NCBI GenBank assembly: GCA_963820185.1
Contig: CAWFYV010000003.1
Location: forward strand, 1 to 64,000
DNA: 64,000 nt
Direction of reading: 5' to 3'
Source of the DNA: Aquilonibacter sp963820185
GTDB taxonomy: Bacteria; Vulcanimicrobiota; Vulcanimicrobiia; Vulcanimicrobiales; Vulcanimicrobiaceae
The translations under genes and the position numbers were made by a program. Positions 16,403 to 25,434 of the stretch are shown here, one piece after another; positions within the stretch are counted from its first letter, which is position 1, and every line of letters begins with the position of its first letter. Under the pieces are notes generated by a model. That model saw nothing but the letters and a program-made list of their open reading frames with translations, made no database searches and was not told where the DNA came from.

Positions 16403-17584
16403 CTAATCTCCCAGCGTTGCGAATGCGGCAAGTGCACGATCCATCTCGTCTTTCGTGAGCGCGGCCGAGAGCTGCGTGCGGATGCGCGCGGTGCCTTCGG
16501 GCACAACCGGGAAACCAAAGCCCGTAACGAAGACGCCGCGCTTGAGCAGCTTATCGCTCATCGCAATGGCCTTCGCGGTCTCGCCAATGATGATCGGCAC
16601 GATCGCACTTGGACCGTCGAGCGGTTTGAAACCAAGCTTGACGAGCCGCGCGCGAAAATATGCGACGTTCTCGCGGAGCCTATCAACCAGCTCCGGATGC
16701 GCGTCGAGATAGTCGATCGCTGCGAGCGAACTGCAGGCTACCGTTGCCGGAAGCGCATTCGAAAAGAGCTGTGGTCTCGAACGCTGGATCAGCATGTCGA
16801 TCAGTGCATGCGAACCGGCGACAAAGCCGCCTGCGGCACCACCCAGCGCCTTGCCGAGCGTACCGGTGATAATATCGATCTGCCCGGTAAGCCCGAAGTG
16901 CTCGATCGTGCCACGACCGGTTTTACCCATGACGCCCGTACCGTGCGAATCATCGACGACACTGACCGCGCCATACTTCTTGCAGAGCGCCACGATCTCG
17001 GGGAGTTTCGCGAGCGAACCCTCCATCGAGAACACACCGTCCGTAACCACTAATATCGGCGATTTCTTGTCATCCTGCGCCTGTCGAAGGATGGCTTCGA
17101 GGTCGGCCATGTCGCCGTGTTTGTATACCGCGCGCTTGGCCTTGCTCGCGAGTCGCACGCCGTCGATAATCGACGCGTGGTTGAGCTCGTCCGAGATGAT
17201 CGCCGAGCCTTCACCACAGATCGTTGCGAACAAACCGGTATTAGCATTCCAGCACGACACGTAGGTGAGCGATGCCTCCGTACCGAGGAACGACGCGATG
17301 CGCTCCTCGAGCGTGCGATGGATATCATATGTACCACAGATAAAGCGCACCGACGCCGTACCCGCACCGTACTTACGTAGGCCTTCGATTCCCGCCTCGA
17401 CTACTTCGGGTTGATCGGAAAGACCCAGATAGTTGTTGCTCGAGAGGACGATGACGTCGCCCGCCTCTTCCATGTGGACTTCCGCCGCCATCGGTGTAGT
17501 CAAATGCCGCAGGTGCTTGTACGTACCCGCGGCCTTGAGCGCATCCAGCTCTTTTTGCAGCGATGCATCGAACGCCGTTTTCAT
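16403..17584 (-). CDS. kbl: Glycine C-acetyltransferase (2-amino-3-ketobutyrate CoA ligase)
   Basis: A 393-aa alpha-oxoamine synthase. Features are SSNNYLGL at the N terminus, NANTGLF, DELNHASIIDGVRL, DDSHGTGVMGKTGRG and the PLP Lys in ITGTLGKALGGAAGG. It cleaves 2-amino-3-ketobutyrate with CoA to glycine and acetyl-CoA. KBL rather than BioF or ALA synthase is supported by its ATGA overlap with tdh, which makes its substrate. Confidence 0.95.
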   Translation of the reverse strand: MKTAFDASLQKELDALKAAGTYKHLRHLTTPMAAEVHMEEAGDVIVLSSNNYLGLSDQPEVVEAGIEGLRKYGAGTASVRFICGTYDIHRTLEERIASFLGTEASLTYVSCWNANTGLFATICGEGSAIISDELNHASIIDGVRLASKAKRAVYKHGDMADLEAILRQAQDDKKSPILVVTDGVFSMEGSLAKLPEIVALCKKYGAVSVVDDSHGTGVMGKTGRGTIEHFGLTGQIDIITGTLGKALGGAAGGFVAGSHALIDMLIQRSRPQLFSNALPATVACSSLAAIDYLDAHPELVDRLRENVAYFRARLVKLGFKPLDGPSAIVPIIIGETAKAIAMSDKLLKRGVFVTGFGFPVVPEGTARIRTQLSAALTKDEMDRALAAFATLGD

Positions 17585-18639
17585 TTAGCAATATCCCCTT
17601 TTAAATCCAGCACGATCTTGGCCGCCTCGCCACTACGCATCAATTCGAATGCGCGATCGTACTCGCGAAACGGCAAGATATGCGTGATAATCGGGCGCAA
17701 GTCGACGCGCCCGCCTTTAACCAGCGCCTGCGTCTGATACCACGTTTCAAACATCGTGCGGCCGTTGATGCCGAGCACGGTAAGACCTTTGAAGATGATG
17801 CGCTCGGCGAGATTGAGATTGATGTTGTCGCTCGGAATGCCTAGGAGCGCGGCGGTGCCGCCATTGCGCACCATCTGCAGTCCCATGTCGATCGCACTGC
17901 CGCTGCCCGACATCTCGAGGAGCACTTCGACACCGTCGCCGTTTGTGCGACGCTTGATCTCATCGACCAATCCCGGCATACGCGCATCGAAGGTCTCGTC
18001 GGCGCCCAAGCGCTTGGCAAGCGCGAGCTTGGCCGGGTTCACGTCGATTGCATAGACCGAAGCGGCGCCGGCCGCACGCGCTACCGGAATCGCCATCAAG
18101 CCGATTGAGCCCACGCCCATAATCACCACACTCTTGGTGCTCACGCCGGCTGCCATAACGGTGTGTACCGCGTTGCCGAGCGGATCGAACACCGCTGCGA
18201 ACTCGTCAGGAATCGCCGGATCGAGTTTCCACACGTTGTATTCGGGCATCGCGATGAACTCGGCAAAAGCGCCGTCGCAATCGACACCGATGATCTTCAC
18301 GTGTTCGCAGATGTGCGCTTGTCCCGTGCGACACAGTACGCAGGTGAGATCGGCGATATGACCCTCGGCCGAGACGCGATCGCCCGGCCGCACCGCACGC
18401 ACCGCATCGCCGACCGCTTCGACCGTGCCCATGAACTCGTGGCCGATCACAACCGGCGGGTGCACGCGATCCTGCGCCCAGTGATCCCAGGAGTAGATAT
18501 GATGGTCGGTGCCACAGACGCCGGCCTTTTCCACGCGGATCAGGACATCGGTCGGGCCGATGGTTGGGATCGGAACGTGCGTGAGCGTGAAGCCCGGCTC
18601 CGGCTTGAGCTTGGCGAGCGCATTCATCGTGGTGGCCAT
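17581..18639 (-). CDS. tdh: L-threonine 3-dehydrogenase
   Basis: A 352-aa zinc-dependent medium-chain dehydrogenase. It has the catalytic zinc site VCGTDHHIYSWD and GHEFMG, the four-Cys structural zinc loop (LTCVLCRTGQAHICEH), and the NAD fold MGVGSIGLMAIPVARAAGA. TDH enzymes oxidise threonine to 2-amino-3-ketobutyrate. The HHIYSWD segment is typical of TDH versus alcohol dehydrogenases. It is upstream of and overlaps kbl. Confidence 0.95.
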   Translation of the reverse strand: MATTMNALAKLKPEPGFTLTHVPIPTIGPTDVLIRVEKAGVCGTDHHIYSWDHWAQDRVHPPVVIGHEFMGTVEAVGDAVRAVRPGDRVSAEGHIADLTCVLCRTGQAHICEHVKIIGVDCDGAFAEFIAMPEYNVWKLDPAIPDEFAAVFDPLGNAVHTVMAAGVSTKSVVIMGVGSIGLMAIPVARAAGAASVYAIDVNPAKLALAKRLGADETFDARMPGLVDEIKRRTNGDGVEVLLEMSGSGSAIDMGLQMVRNGGTAALLGIPSDNINLNLAERIIFKGLTVLGINGRTMFETWYQTQALVKGGRVDLRPIITHILPFREYDRAFELMRSGEAAKIVLDLKGDIAK

Positions 18640-18661
18640 GACGGCCCCAAATATTCAAAGC

Positions 18662-18691
18662 AAAAGGGGCCCGCGCCTTGCGCGAGCCCCT
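18662..18691 (-). terminator. Hairpin terminator between the porin gene and tdh
   Basis: AGGGGC (18665-18670) pairs with GCCCCT (18686-18691), and CGCGC (18672-18676) with GCGCG (18680-18684), a GC-rich stem with one mismatch. On the minus strand it is followed by TTTTGCTTT, so it ends the porin transcript 28 bases after its stop codon. Confidence 0.75.
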
Positions 18692-18719
18692 CTCTGCTTT
18701 ACTCCGACTGAAGTCGCGA

Positions 18720-20378
18720 CTAGAAGTCGTACTCGAGTTGGAAGCGGCTGTACTTGAACAGACCCGCGATCGCATTATTCGCAGGAACCGACGGGGCGAA
18801 GTTCGTCGCCGAGCGGCTGAACAGGCGCAGACGGAACGAGAGACCCTTGTAAAGCCCCGCCTTCGGCACCTTCATGAAGAAGTATTGGGTGTCGAAGTCC
18901 GTCCCGTTGGACGACGTCGCGTAGCCCGGGTTCGAGAAGTCGTACCACGTTTGGCCGACTTGAACCCAGAACTGCTTGTTGTCCGACGTGAACGTCGCTT
19001 GGACTTTCACCGCGCCACCTGGGCCGTGGCGATCGATCAAGCCCGTCGTACCCGAGGTCGTGTACGTCGGATCGGTCACGTATCCGTCGGTGTACGGGCT
19101 GGCCCAGCCGCCGTAGTAGATGTCGGCAACGGTGCCGGCTGCATTGCGGGCGGTACACTGCGCACTGCCGCCGGCTGGCAAGAAGTACGGCATGTTGATG
19201 CCATACGCGTGTGCCGTGGCGATCGTATGGGAATTCACGCCGCAGGTGAGGCCGGCCGGCAGCGCTACCGCGCTGTCGGTCTTCAGCGGAATCGAGTCGA
19301 ATGCTGCGGTGAGCAGCACGTTGCTCATCGGATAGAAGCCGACTTGCATACCGAAGATCGACGACTGGATCTTCCCGAGATAATCGTCCGACGGCGCGCT
19401 TTGGGTACCGGTTTGCAGCGCTAGGTACGGCTTGAGCTTACTCGTGCCGATGTTGTACTTCGCATCCAGCCACCACGTGTCGGCGATGTTCTGGAAGTCG
19501 TAGAAGTAGAGATTGGCCGTCAGCGGCAGCTCCTTCGTGCCCGTGTAGCCGAGGCGGCCGTAGAACGTTCCGCTGGTCTTGGGGGTCATCTCCTGCGTGC
19601 ACGTGACGCCTGGCGTGCAATTCGGAGCTAAATACAAGTTCGAGTACGCGGTTGTGCCCGAGTAGCTGTAACCGCCGGGCGCCACTGATGTCAGGTTCGT
19701 GCCCTGGTCGAAGTTCGAACACGTACGGCACTCCCACTGCCAAAAGTCCATCGCTTCTACGTACCAGTTCGAGTTGATCTTATAGCTAAGATCGGCACCT
19801 TGATACGCGACCGGCTTGAGGCGCGAATCCGAGGTCGGCGTCCACGGCGTACCGTACGCCATGTTACCGGCTTGGAAACCGAGTCCGTTGCCGTTGTACT
19901 TGAGGTACGCTTCGTAAAGCGTGCTCATCTCGAATTGCGGCAGCGTGGTATCCGGATTCAGGCCCGGCGGAACGCTTTTCGTACCGCAAGGACCCGGCAG
20001 TGCGGAGCTTGCCGTTGCCGGATTCGAACATTGGTTGAACGGATTCGCATAGAGATACGAAGCGCCAACGCTAAAGCCCGAGCCCGAGAAGGCATAGTTT
20101 CCGGAAAGACTGATGGCATTGTTTTCCGACGACTGGTTGGCTTTGCCGCCAACGCCGCTCGGAACGCCATAGCTGCTGTACGCGTTTTGACGCGTGAAGT
20201 CGTAGGCGCGGACGTAACCGTGAAAGGTGAATGGATTTGGAGAAGGCTTCGGTGAGGGTGAAGCCGCGGCTACGGTTGTTAGCACTGGTGTTGCCGTTGT
20301 TTCCGCCAGTGCGAACGTCGTTGCCCCCAAAACCATCGCCGCCACGGTCAGACCGACGCGCGCGAGTTTGGTAAACAC
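18720..20378 (-). CDS. Outer-membrane beta-barrel porin (OprD/OprO-like)
   Basis: GTG 20378 with GGGAG 10 bases upstream gives 552 aa and a clean signal peptide (LARVGLTVAAMVLGATTFALA). The mature protein alternates polar and aromatic residues in many amphipathic strands and ends RFQLEYDF, the terminal Phe of outer-membrane beta-barrels. A longer TTG start at 20402 would spoil the signal peptide. A Pro/Ser linker (SPSPKPSPNPF) follows the cleavage site. A PHO-type repeat lies about 72 bp upstream, and the gene neighbours pstB and phoRB, so a phosphate-starvation porin is a reasonable inference. Confidence 0.8.
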   Translation of the reverse strand: MFTKLARVGLTVAAMVLGATTFALAETTATPVLTTVAAASPSPKPSPNPFTFHGYVRAYDFTRQNAYSSYGVPSGVGGKANQSSENNAISLSGNYAFSGSGFSVGASYLYANPFNQCSNPATASSALPGPCGTKSVPPGLNPDTTLPQFEMSTLYEAYLKYNGNGLGFQAGNMAYGTPWTPTSDSRLKPVAYQGADLSYKINSNWYVEAMDFWQWECRTCSNFDQGTNLTSVAPGGYSYSGTTAYSNLYLAPNCTPGVTCTQEMTPKTSGTFYGRLGYTGTKELPLTANLYFYDFQNIADTWWLDAKYNIGTSKLKPYLALQTGTQSAPSDDYLGKIQSSIFGMQVGFYPMSNVLLTAAFDSIPLKTDSAVALPAGLTCGVNSHTIATAHAYGINMPYFLPAGGSAQCTARNAAGTVADIYYGGWASPYTDGYVTDPTYTTSGTTGLIDRHGPGGAVKVQATFTSDNKQFWVQVGQTWYDFSNPGYATSSNGTDFDTQYFFMKVPKAGLYKGLSFRLRLFSRSATNFAPSVPANNAIAGLFKYSRFQLEYDF

Positions 20379-20449
20379 GTAAGAACTACTCCCTTTATGC
20401 AAAGAGTGAGTATGGGTAAGGACTAACGGCCCAATGCTACCTGGGCGAA

Positions 20450-20477
20450 ATTAAGGCTCACTTAACATCGTCTTAAG
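20450..20477 (-). promoter_or_regulatory. PHO-box-like direct repeats upstream of the porin
   Basis: On the minus strand the repeats CTTAAG, GTTAAG and CTTAAT start exactly 11 bp apart, the spacing of PhoB/PhoP/SphR boxes; cyanobacterial SphR sites share the CTTAA core. TAGCAT follows as a possible -10. The same core recurs before pstB. Confidence 0.65.
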
Positions 20478-20522
20478 CGGCAATGGCGCCACCTCCGGGG
20501 TTCGCCCGCTTCCTTCGGTAGC

Positions 20523-21335
20523 CTAGCCGTAGCGACCTGTGATGTAGTCTTCGGTGCGCTTATCGCGTGGCTTGGTGAATATTGTGGAGGTCGTGTCGGA
20601 TTCAATCAGCTCGCCCATCAAGAAGAAGGTCGTGAAGTCGCTGATACGCGCGGCCTGCTGCATCGAATGGGTCACAATAACGACCGTATACGCTTTTTTG
20701 AGGTCGTCGATGAGGTCTTCGATCTTGCTCGTGGCGATCGGGTCGAGTGCCGAGGCCGGTTCGTCCATGAGAATGACTTCAGGATCGACCGCGAGGCACC
20801 GGGCGATACACAAGCGTTGCTGCTGTCCGCCCGAGAGGTCCAGCGCCGAACGGTCAAGGCGGTCCTTGACCTCGTCCCAGAGAGCCGCGCCGCGCAGGCC
20901 TTTTTCACAGATTTCCATGAGCGTCTTCTTGTTGCGCTCGCCGTGGATTTTCGGACCGTACACGACGTTTTCGAAGATTGTCTTCGGGAACGGGTTGGGC
21001 CGCTGGAAGACCATGCCGATGCGATGCCGCACCGTAACGGGATCGATGTTGCTCGCGTAGATGTCCTCGTTGTCGAGCAGCACGTGGCCTTCCACGCGAG
21101 CATCCGGCGTGAGATCGTGCATGCGATTGAGCGCGCGCAGAAACGTCGACTTGCCGCAACCCGACGGACCGATAAGCGCCATCACGCAGTGCTCCGGTAC
21201 GCTCAAGTTACCATCCTTGATGGCGTGAAACGTCCCGTAGTACACATCGAGATCGCGCGCCTCCAACTTCGTGGCTGTCGGCGCGCTGGTCAATTCCGGA
21301 TTTGTTGCGATCATGCGCGTTGTAATATCGTCCAT
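20523..21335 (-). CDS. pstB: Phosphate ABC transporter ATP-binding protein
   Basis: A 270-aa ABC ATPase: Walker A GPSGCGKST, LNRMHDL and QRPNPFP (typical of PstB), signature LSGGQQQRLCIARCLA, Walker B VILMDEPASALDP and the H-loop VTHSMQQA. It powers phosphate import with PstSCA. No pstS, pstC, pstA or phoU lies beside it, so the rest of the transporter must be elsewhere. The start could be ATG 21335 or 21314; neither has a good Shine-Dalgarno. Confidence 0.94.
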   Translation of the reverse strand: MDDITTRMIATNPELTSAPTATKLEARDLDVYYGTFHAIKDGNLSVPEHCVMALIGPSGCGKSTFLRALNRMHDLTPDARVEGHVLLDNEDIYASNIDPVTVRHRIGMVFQRPNPFPKTIFENVVYGPKIHGERNKKTLMEICEKGLRGAALWDEVKDRLDRSALDLSGGQQQRLCIARCLAVDPEVILMDEPASALDPIATSKIEDLIDDLKKAYTVVIVTHSMQQAARISDFTTFFLMGELIESDTTSTIFTKPRDKRTEDYITGRYG

Positions 21336-21418
21336 GCAAGCAGAGTGAGGTACACAAGAATTGAGCCGACAGCATAGCAGCTCCTATGTCATTACCCGAA
21401 CTTACCGCGAGACAGAGC

Positions 21419-21445
21419 TTAAGTGACGATTAAGGGGCATTAAGA
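21419..21445 (-). promoter_or_regulatory. PHO-box-like repeats upstream of pstB
   Basis: Minus strand CTTAAT, CTTAAT and CTTAAG with 10- and 11-bp steps, about 84 bp before the pstB start. They overlap the last codons of the small ORF. The core matches the repeats before the porin gene. Confidence 0.6.
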
Positions 21446-21633
21446 CAAACGCCCTCGGCAAAGGGCGCCGCGGGCGTTACGTCAGGGAATGCGTCAACAT
21501 ACCACTCTCGAACGTCTTGTAGTGTCAACGTCCGGCAGTACTCATCCAGAAACGCCAAAATCTGGCGGCGCATCGTGCGCTCATCTACGTCGGGACTCAT
21601 TGTCGAACGCGACATAGCACTACGGTAGGGCAC
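21430..21633 (-). CDS. Hypothetical small protein between phoR and pstB
   Basis: A 67-aa frame with its most credible part MRRQILAFLDEYCRTLTLQDVREWYVDAFPDVTPAAPF, a helical acidic segment that does not look like shadow sequence. Start choice is uncertain (ATG 21633, 21618 or further in), with no clear Shine-Dalgarno. It lies in the phoB-phoR-pstB direction, 52 bases after phoR. I recognise no family. Confidence 0.4.
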   Translation of the reverse strand: MPYRSAMSRSTMSPDVDERTMRRQILAFLDEYCRTLTLQDVREWYVDAFPDVTPAAPFAEGVCLNAP

Positions 21634-21685
21634 GTAGATTAGGCAGGCCTTATCACGTCTTTAAGGCTGGTCCGATCGCGCGCAG

Positions 21686-22849
21686 CTAGCTGCGCGGGCC
21701 AACGCGCATGATCGGCAAACGCACGGTAAAGAGCGTGCCACGCCCCAGCATCGACTCGGTCGCAACCGTTCCGCCGTGCGCATCGATGATACCCTTGACG
21801 ATTGCAAGTCCCAATCCGGCGCCCCCGCTCTCACGCGTACGCGACCGATCTACCACGTAAAAACGCTCGAAGATGTGCGGGATGTCGCGGTACGGAATGC
21901 CGACGCCGGTGTCGCGCACGCGCATGATTGCATCGTTGCCGTTGGCGTCAAGTTCGACGGTCACGCTTCCGCCCGCCGGCGTGTGCCGAATTGCATTGTC
22001 GATCAGATTTACAAACACTTGCGAGAGGCGGCCGGGATCAGCTTCGACCGATACCGGGCGTATCGTCCGTAGCTCCAAGCGCACGCCCTTGTTTGCAGCC
22101 TGCGGTTCGAACGAAGCGACGATCGGATGCGCAACGTCCTCGAGATCGATCTCACGTAAATTGAGCCGCAGTTGACCCGACTCGGCGCGCGCCTGCTCCA
22201 GCAACTGTTGCACGAGGGACGCCAAGCGATCGACCTGCGCAAGTACTTGCGGCAAGAATAGGTCCGCGGCTTCGTCGTCCGGGGATTCGACCACGGTCTC
22301 GAGCATCAACTTAATCGACGAGAGCGGCGTACGCAGCTCGTGCGAGACATTGGTAAGAAATTCTTTGCTCGCGCGCTCGAGGAGCGCGATATCGGTTTGA
22401 TCGTCGGCAAAGACGACGACGCCGCTTGACGCATCGTCGCCGATTGGGTAGACCGAAACGCCGTACGTCCGGCGCTGCGTGGCGCTTGCAATCGTAATCG
22501 GTGCGACTGACGCTTCGCCGACGAGCGCCTCTTCGATGCGCCGCTCCAGCTCGACGTTAGGTATCGAGGTAATGACGTGCGAGCCAATCGCGCGATTTGG
22601 ATCGAACTCAAAGATCGTCCCGGCCGCCGGATTCGCAAAGCGAATGCGAGCGCCACGGTCGACGAAAACAACGCCGAGCGGCAGGGCTGCAACGAGTCTT
22701 GCAAAGTCCGCTTCACTCTGCGAGCCGTGGTTGGGTTCAGCGACGACTGTGCTTACCGGCTCGCTTGCGCGTCGCGGGCGCGCCACAAGCCAACCCACCA
22801 GCGCACCAACCACAAGCGCCGCCCCGGCAAGCAGCGCGTATGTGAGCAT
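21686..22849 (-). CDS. phoR: PhoR-type sensor histidine kinase
   Basis: A 387-aa kinase: one N-terminal membrane helix (LLAGAALVVGALVGWLV), a PAS-like domain (residues about 45-150), the H-box FLTNVSHELRTPLSSIKL, N-box LIDNAIRHTP, and the G boxes DTGVGIPYRD and GGAGLGLAIVKGIIDAHGG. A single helix with no periplasmic domain and a PAS domain is the PhoR layout, where the Pst system supplies the signal. It follows its response regulator by 3 bases and lies near pstB and PHO boxes. Confidence 0.88.
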   Translation of the reverse strand: MLTYALLAGAALVVGALVGWLVARPRRASEPVSTVVAEPNHGSQSEADFARLVAALPLGVVFVDRGARIRFANPAAGTIFEFDPNRAIGSHVITSIPNVELERRIEEALVGEASVAPITIASATQRRTYGVSVYPIGDDASSGVVVFADDQTDIALLERASKEFLTNVSHELRTPLSSIKLMLETVVESPDDEAADLFLPQVLAQVDRLASLVQQLLEQARAESGQLRLNLREIDLEDVAHPIVASFEPQAANKGVRLELRTIRPVSVEADPGRLSQVFVNLIDNAIRHTPAGGSVTVELDANGNDAIMRVRDTGVGIPYRDIPHIFERFYVVDRSRTRESGGAGLGLAIVKGIIDAHGGTVATESMLGRGTLFTVRLPIMRVGPRS

Positions 22850-22852
22850 GAC

Positions 22853-23593
22853 CTAAGATTTGAACATGTAGCCGCGCGAACGTACTGTAATGATGTGGCG
22901 CGGATTGCGTGAATCTTCCTCGATCTTCTCGCGCAGCCAGCGGATGTGCACGCTGACCGTCTGTTGTTCGCCTTCGAAATCGTAACCCCACACTTTATCC
23001 AGCAGGGTCTGGCGTGTCACGACGCGGCCGTTGTTCTCCATCAGTACGCGCAACAGCGCGAACTCCTTGGGCGCGAGCGCCACGTCCTTGCCGCGCACGG
23101 TGAGCTGCTGGCGCGATGGATCGAGCACGATCTGTCCGAGGGAGATCGCCTCCTCATGCCCGCCCTGAATCGGCGTCTGACGGCGCAAGCGGGCTTTGAC
23201 GCGCGCGAGAAACTCATGCAGCGCAAACGGCTTCGTCACATAATCATCGGCGCCAAGCTCGAGCGCGAGCACCTTGTCGATCTCCTGGTCCTTCGCCGTA
23301 AGCATAATGATCGGCACGGATGAGAACTTGCGGATCTCTTTGCAGGCCTCGACGCCGTCGAGCACCGGCAACATAATGTCGAGCACGACGAGGTCGGGCG
23401 ATTCGCGTTGCGCCATCGCAACCGCGCTGCGGCCGTCGCTTGCAGTTACGACGGTATAACCACTGCGCTCGAGGTTGAAGCGCAACGTTTGCAGGATCGC
23501 GGACTCGTCGTCAACCACCAGGATCTTCTTGTTGAAGTCTGGGCTCTTGACAAACGTCCCACGCGAAGGTTTAGTCTCCAGCGGTCCGTTCAT
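22853..23593 (-). CDS. phoB: PhoB-type response regulator (OmpR family)
   Basis: A 246-aa protein from ATG 23593. The receiver has the acidic pair in LVVDDES, the phospho-acceptor in VVLDIMLP, the Thr in MLTAKD and the Lys in DYVTKPFA; the C-terminal winged helix has LAPKEFALLRVLM and VHIRWLREKIEEDSRNPRHIITVRSRGYMF. It binds DNA as tandem dimers on 11-bp repeats, which matches the sites at 20450 and 21419. An upstream in-frame extension was rejected because it is Arg/Thr-rich shadow of the overlapping gene. Confidence 0.88.
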   Translation of the reverse strand: MNGPLETKPSRGTFVKSPDFNKKILVVDDESAILQTLRFNLERSGYTVVTASDGRSAVAMAQRESPDLVVLDIMLPVLDGVEACKEIRKFSSVPIIMLTAKDQEIDKVLALELGADDYVTKPFALHEFLARVKARLRRQTPIQGGHEEAISLGQIVLDPSRQQLTVRGKDVALAPKEFALLRVLMENNGRVVTRQTLLDKVWGYDFEGEQQTVSVHIRWLREKIEEDSRNPRHIITVRSRGYMFKS

Positions 23594-24458
23594 ATGCTTT
23601 GGCGATCGCGCTGTAGTCGAGCGCGCCGTCCCCTTCCGCCGATTGTGCAGTGTACAGTTGGTACGCAAGTGCCGTCAGCGGCATAGCGTACTTCGTCGCG
23701 CGCGCCGCGTCGAGTGCTGCCGCGACATCTTTACGCAACAGATCCATGGCAAAGCCGCCTTGGAAGGTCCCGGCAAACCACGTCTTAGGGAGCCATTGGT
23801 CAAGCAGGTAGTTGGAACCCGTCGCCGTTGCGATAACTTTTCGAACCGCGTCCAGATCGGCCCCGGCTCGCTGCGCAAAGACGAGGGCTTCCATATTCGC
23901 GATCATCACGCTCGCGATGATCACCTGATTGACGAGTTTGACGGTTTCGCCCATCCCAACCCCGCCTAAGAGGGTCGGGGTACCCATGGCTTTGAGTACG
24001 GGTTCAACGCGTTCGAAGGTAGCGGGCGCTGCACCAACCATGATGGTGAGCGTGCCCGTCGTCGCGCGCGCCGGACCACCGCTCACCGGCGCGTCGACAA
24101 AATCGACCTTGGCCGCTGCGAGCCGCTCGGCAAACCGCTTCGAAGCGATCGGCGAGATCGTGGACATATCGATCACCACGCTGCCCGGCTTCAAGCTCTT
24201 CGCAGCGCCACGCTCGTCGAAGAGCACTTCCTCTACTTGCGGCGCGTCGGGAACCATCGTGATCACGATGTCGCTTGCAGCAGCGACCGCAGGCGGATCG
24301 GCTGCTTCCTTCGCCCCCTCCGCGGTGAGCCGTTCGACAGCTTCGCGCCTCCGATGCGCGGCGATCGTCACCGGGAAGCCGGCCTTGAGCAGCGAGCGGA
24401 CCATCGGTTCGCCCATCGCGCCGATACCAAGAAACCCGAGCGCGGGTCGTGCATCCAT
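23571..24458 (-). CDS. NAD(P)-dependent oxidoreductase, 3-hydroxyisobutyrate dehydrogenase family
   Basis: A 295-aa beta-hydroxyacid dehydrogenase: nucleotide motif GFLGIGAMGEPM, substrate motif DAPVSGGPARA and the catalytic Lys in GETVKLVNQ. The family covers 3-hydroxyisobutyrate dehydrogenase, tartronate semialdehyde reductase and glyoxylate/succinic semialdehyde reductases, and motifs alone do not choose among them. It overlaps the phoB start by 23 bases and is divergent from the aldolase gene with 50 bases between starts. Confidence 0.88.
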   Translation of the reverse strand: MDARPALGFLGIGAMGEPMVRSLLKAGFPVTIAAHRRREAVERLTAEGAKEAADPPAVAAASDIVITMVPDAPQVEEVLFDERGAAKSLKPGSVVIDMSTISPIASKRFAERLAAAKVDFVDAPVSGGPARATTGTLTIMVGAAPATFERVEPVLKAMGTPTLLGGVGMGETVKLVNQVIIASVMIANMEALVFAQRAGADLDAVRKVIATATGSNYLLDQWLPKTWFAGTFQGGFAMDLLRKDVAAALDAARATKYAMPLTALAYQLYTAQSAEGDGALDYSAIAKAYERTAGD

Positions 24459-24508
24459 CGCCGCCCCTTTTTACAGGCGCCTCCCCGTTCCTGGCCGAAG
24501 CGGCCGCC

Positions 24509-25432
24509 ATGAGCATTGCAGCACCCGCCATTTCGCGCCCGACGTTCGACCAATTGAACCTTTCGATCGGTAAGCGGACGCGTTTGCACCGCTTGATGTA
24601 CGAACACGGACCGGCAAATGGCACACTGATGATTCTGCCTATCGATCAAGGGCTCGAACATGGCCCGATCGACTTTTTCGATAACCCCGACTCGATCGAC
24701 ACCGACTGGATTCATCGGCTCGCCGTTGCCGGAAACTTCTCTGGCATCGCGCTGCATATCGGGCTCGCCGAAAAGTACCACAAAGAGTACGCCGGCCGGG
24801 TGCCCCTCGTGCTCAAAATCAACGGCAAGACCAACGTGCCTCCTGACGACGAAGCATTCTCATCGCTCACGTCGTCGGTTGAGGACGCGGTGCGTCTGGG
24901 CGCCGACGCGGTCGGGTACACGCTCTTCGTCGGAAGTCCGTCGCAAGACGTCGATATCGCACAGTGCAACGAAGTGCGTCGCGAGTGCGAACGCTACGGT
25001 ATGCCGCTGATCATTTGGTCGTACCCGCGCGGTTCGGCGATGAAAGCCAAGGGTGGCATCGATACGCTCTATGCCGTCGACTACGCCGCGCGCGCAGCGT
25101 GCGAAATTGGTTGCGACATCGTCAAACTGAACGAACCAAAGTGGGATGCTGCTACCGCGGACAAAATGCCGAAGCCGTACAACACGCTGCAGTACAACGA
25201 CGTTGAGGGTTTGCGCAAGGTTGTGAAGTCTGCCGGCCGCACGCTCGTGCTGGTCTCGGGCGGCAGCAAAATGGGCGACGACGACACGATAGCGAAGGCG
25301 CGCGCCGCGATGGAAGCCGGATGTGTCGGATTGATCTTTGGCCGGAACATGTGGCAGCGCAAGTGGGACGCCGCGCTCTCGATGGCGTCGCGCATGCACG
25401 AACTCATGGGAAACTACGGTCAAGAAGAGTAG
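24509..25432 (+). CDS. fbaB: Class I fructose-bisphosphate aldolase (DhnA/FbaB type)
   Basis: A 307-aa beta/alpha barrel of the DhnA family from ATG 24509. Visible segments are ILPIDQGLEHGP, VLKINGKTN, VGYTLFVGSP, the presumed Schiff-base Lys in CDIVKLNEPKW, and the phosphate-binding LVLVSGGSKMG and GLIFGRNMWQR. It cleaves and forms fructose-1,6-bisphosphate in glycolysis and gluconeogenesis. The longer frame from 24449 overlaps the divergent gene start and was rejected. A long hairpin follows its stop. Confidence 0.9.
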   Translation: MSIAAPAISRPTFDQLNLSIGKRTRLHRLMYEHGPANGTLMILPIDQGLEHGPIDFFDNPDSIDTDWIHRLAVAGNFSGIALHIGLAEKYHKEYAGRVPLVLKINGKTNVPPDDEAFSSLTSSVEDAVRLGADAVGYTLFVGSPSQDVDIAQCNEVRRECERYGMPLIIWSYPRGSAMKAKGGIDTLYAVDYAARAACEIGCDIVKLNEPKWDAATADKMPKPYNTLQYNDVEGLRKVVKSAGRTLVLVSGGSKMGDDDTIAKARAAMEAGCVGLIFGRNMWQRKWDAALSMASRMHELMGNYGQEE

Positions 25433-25434
25433 GA

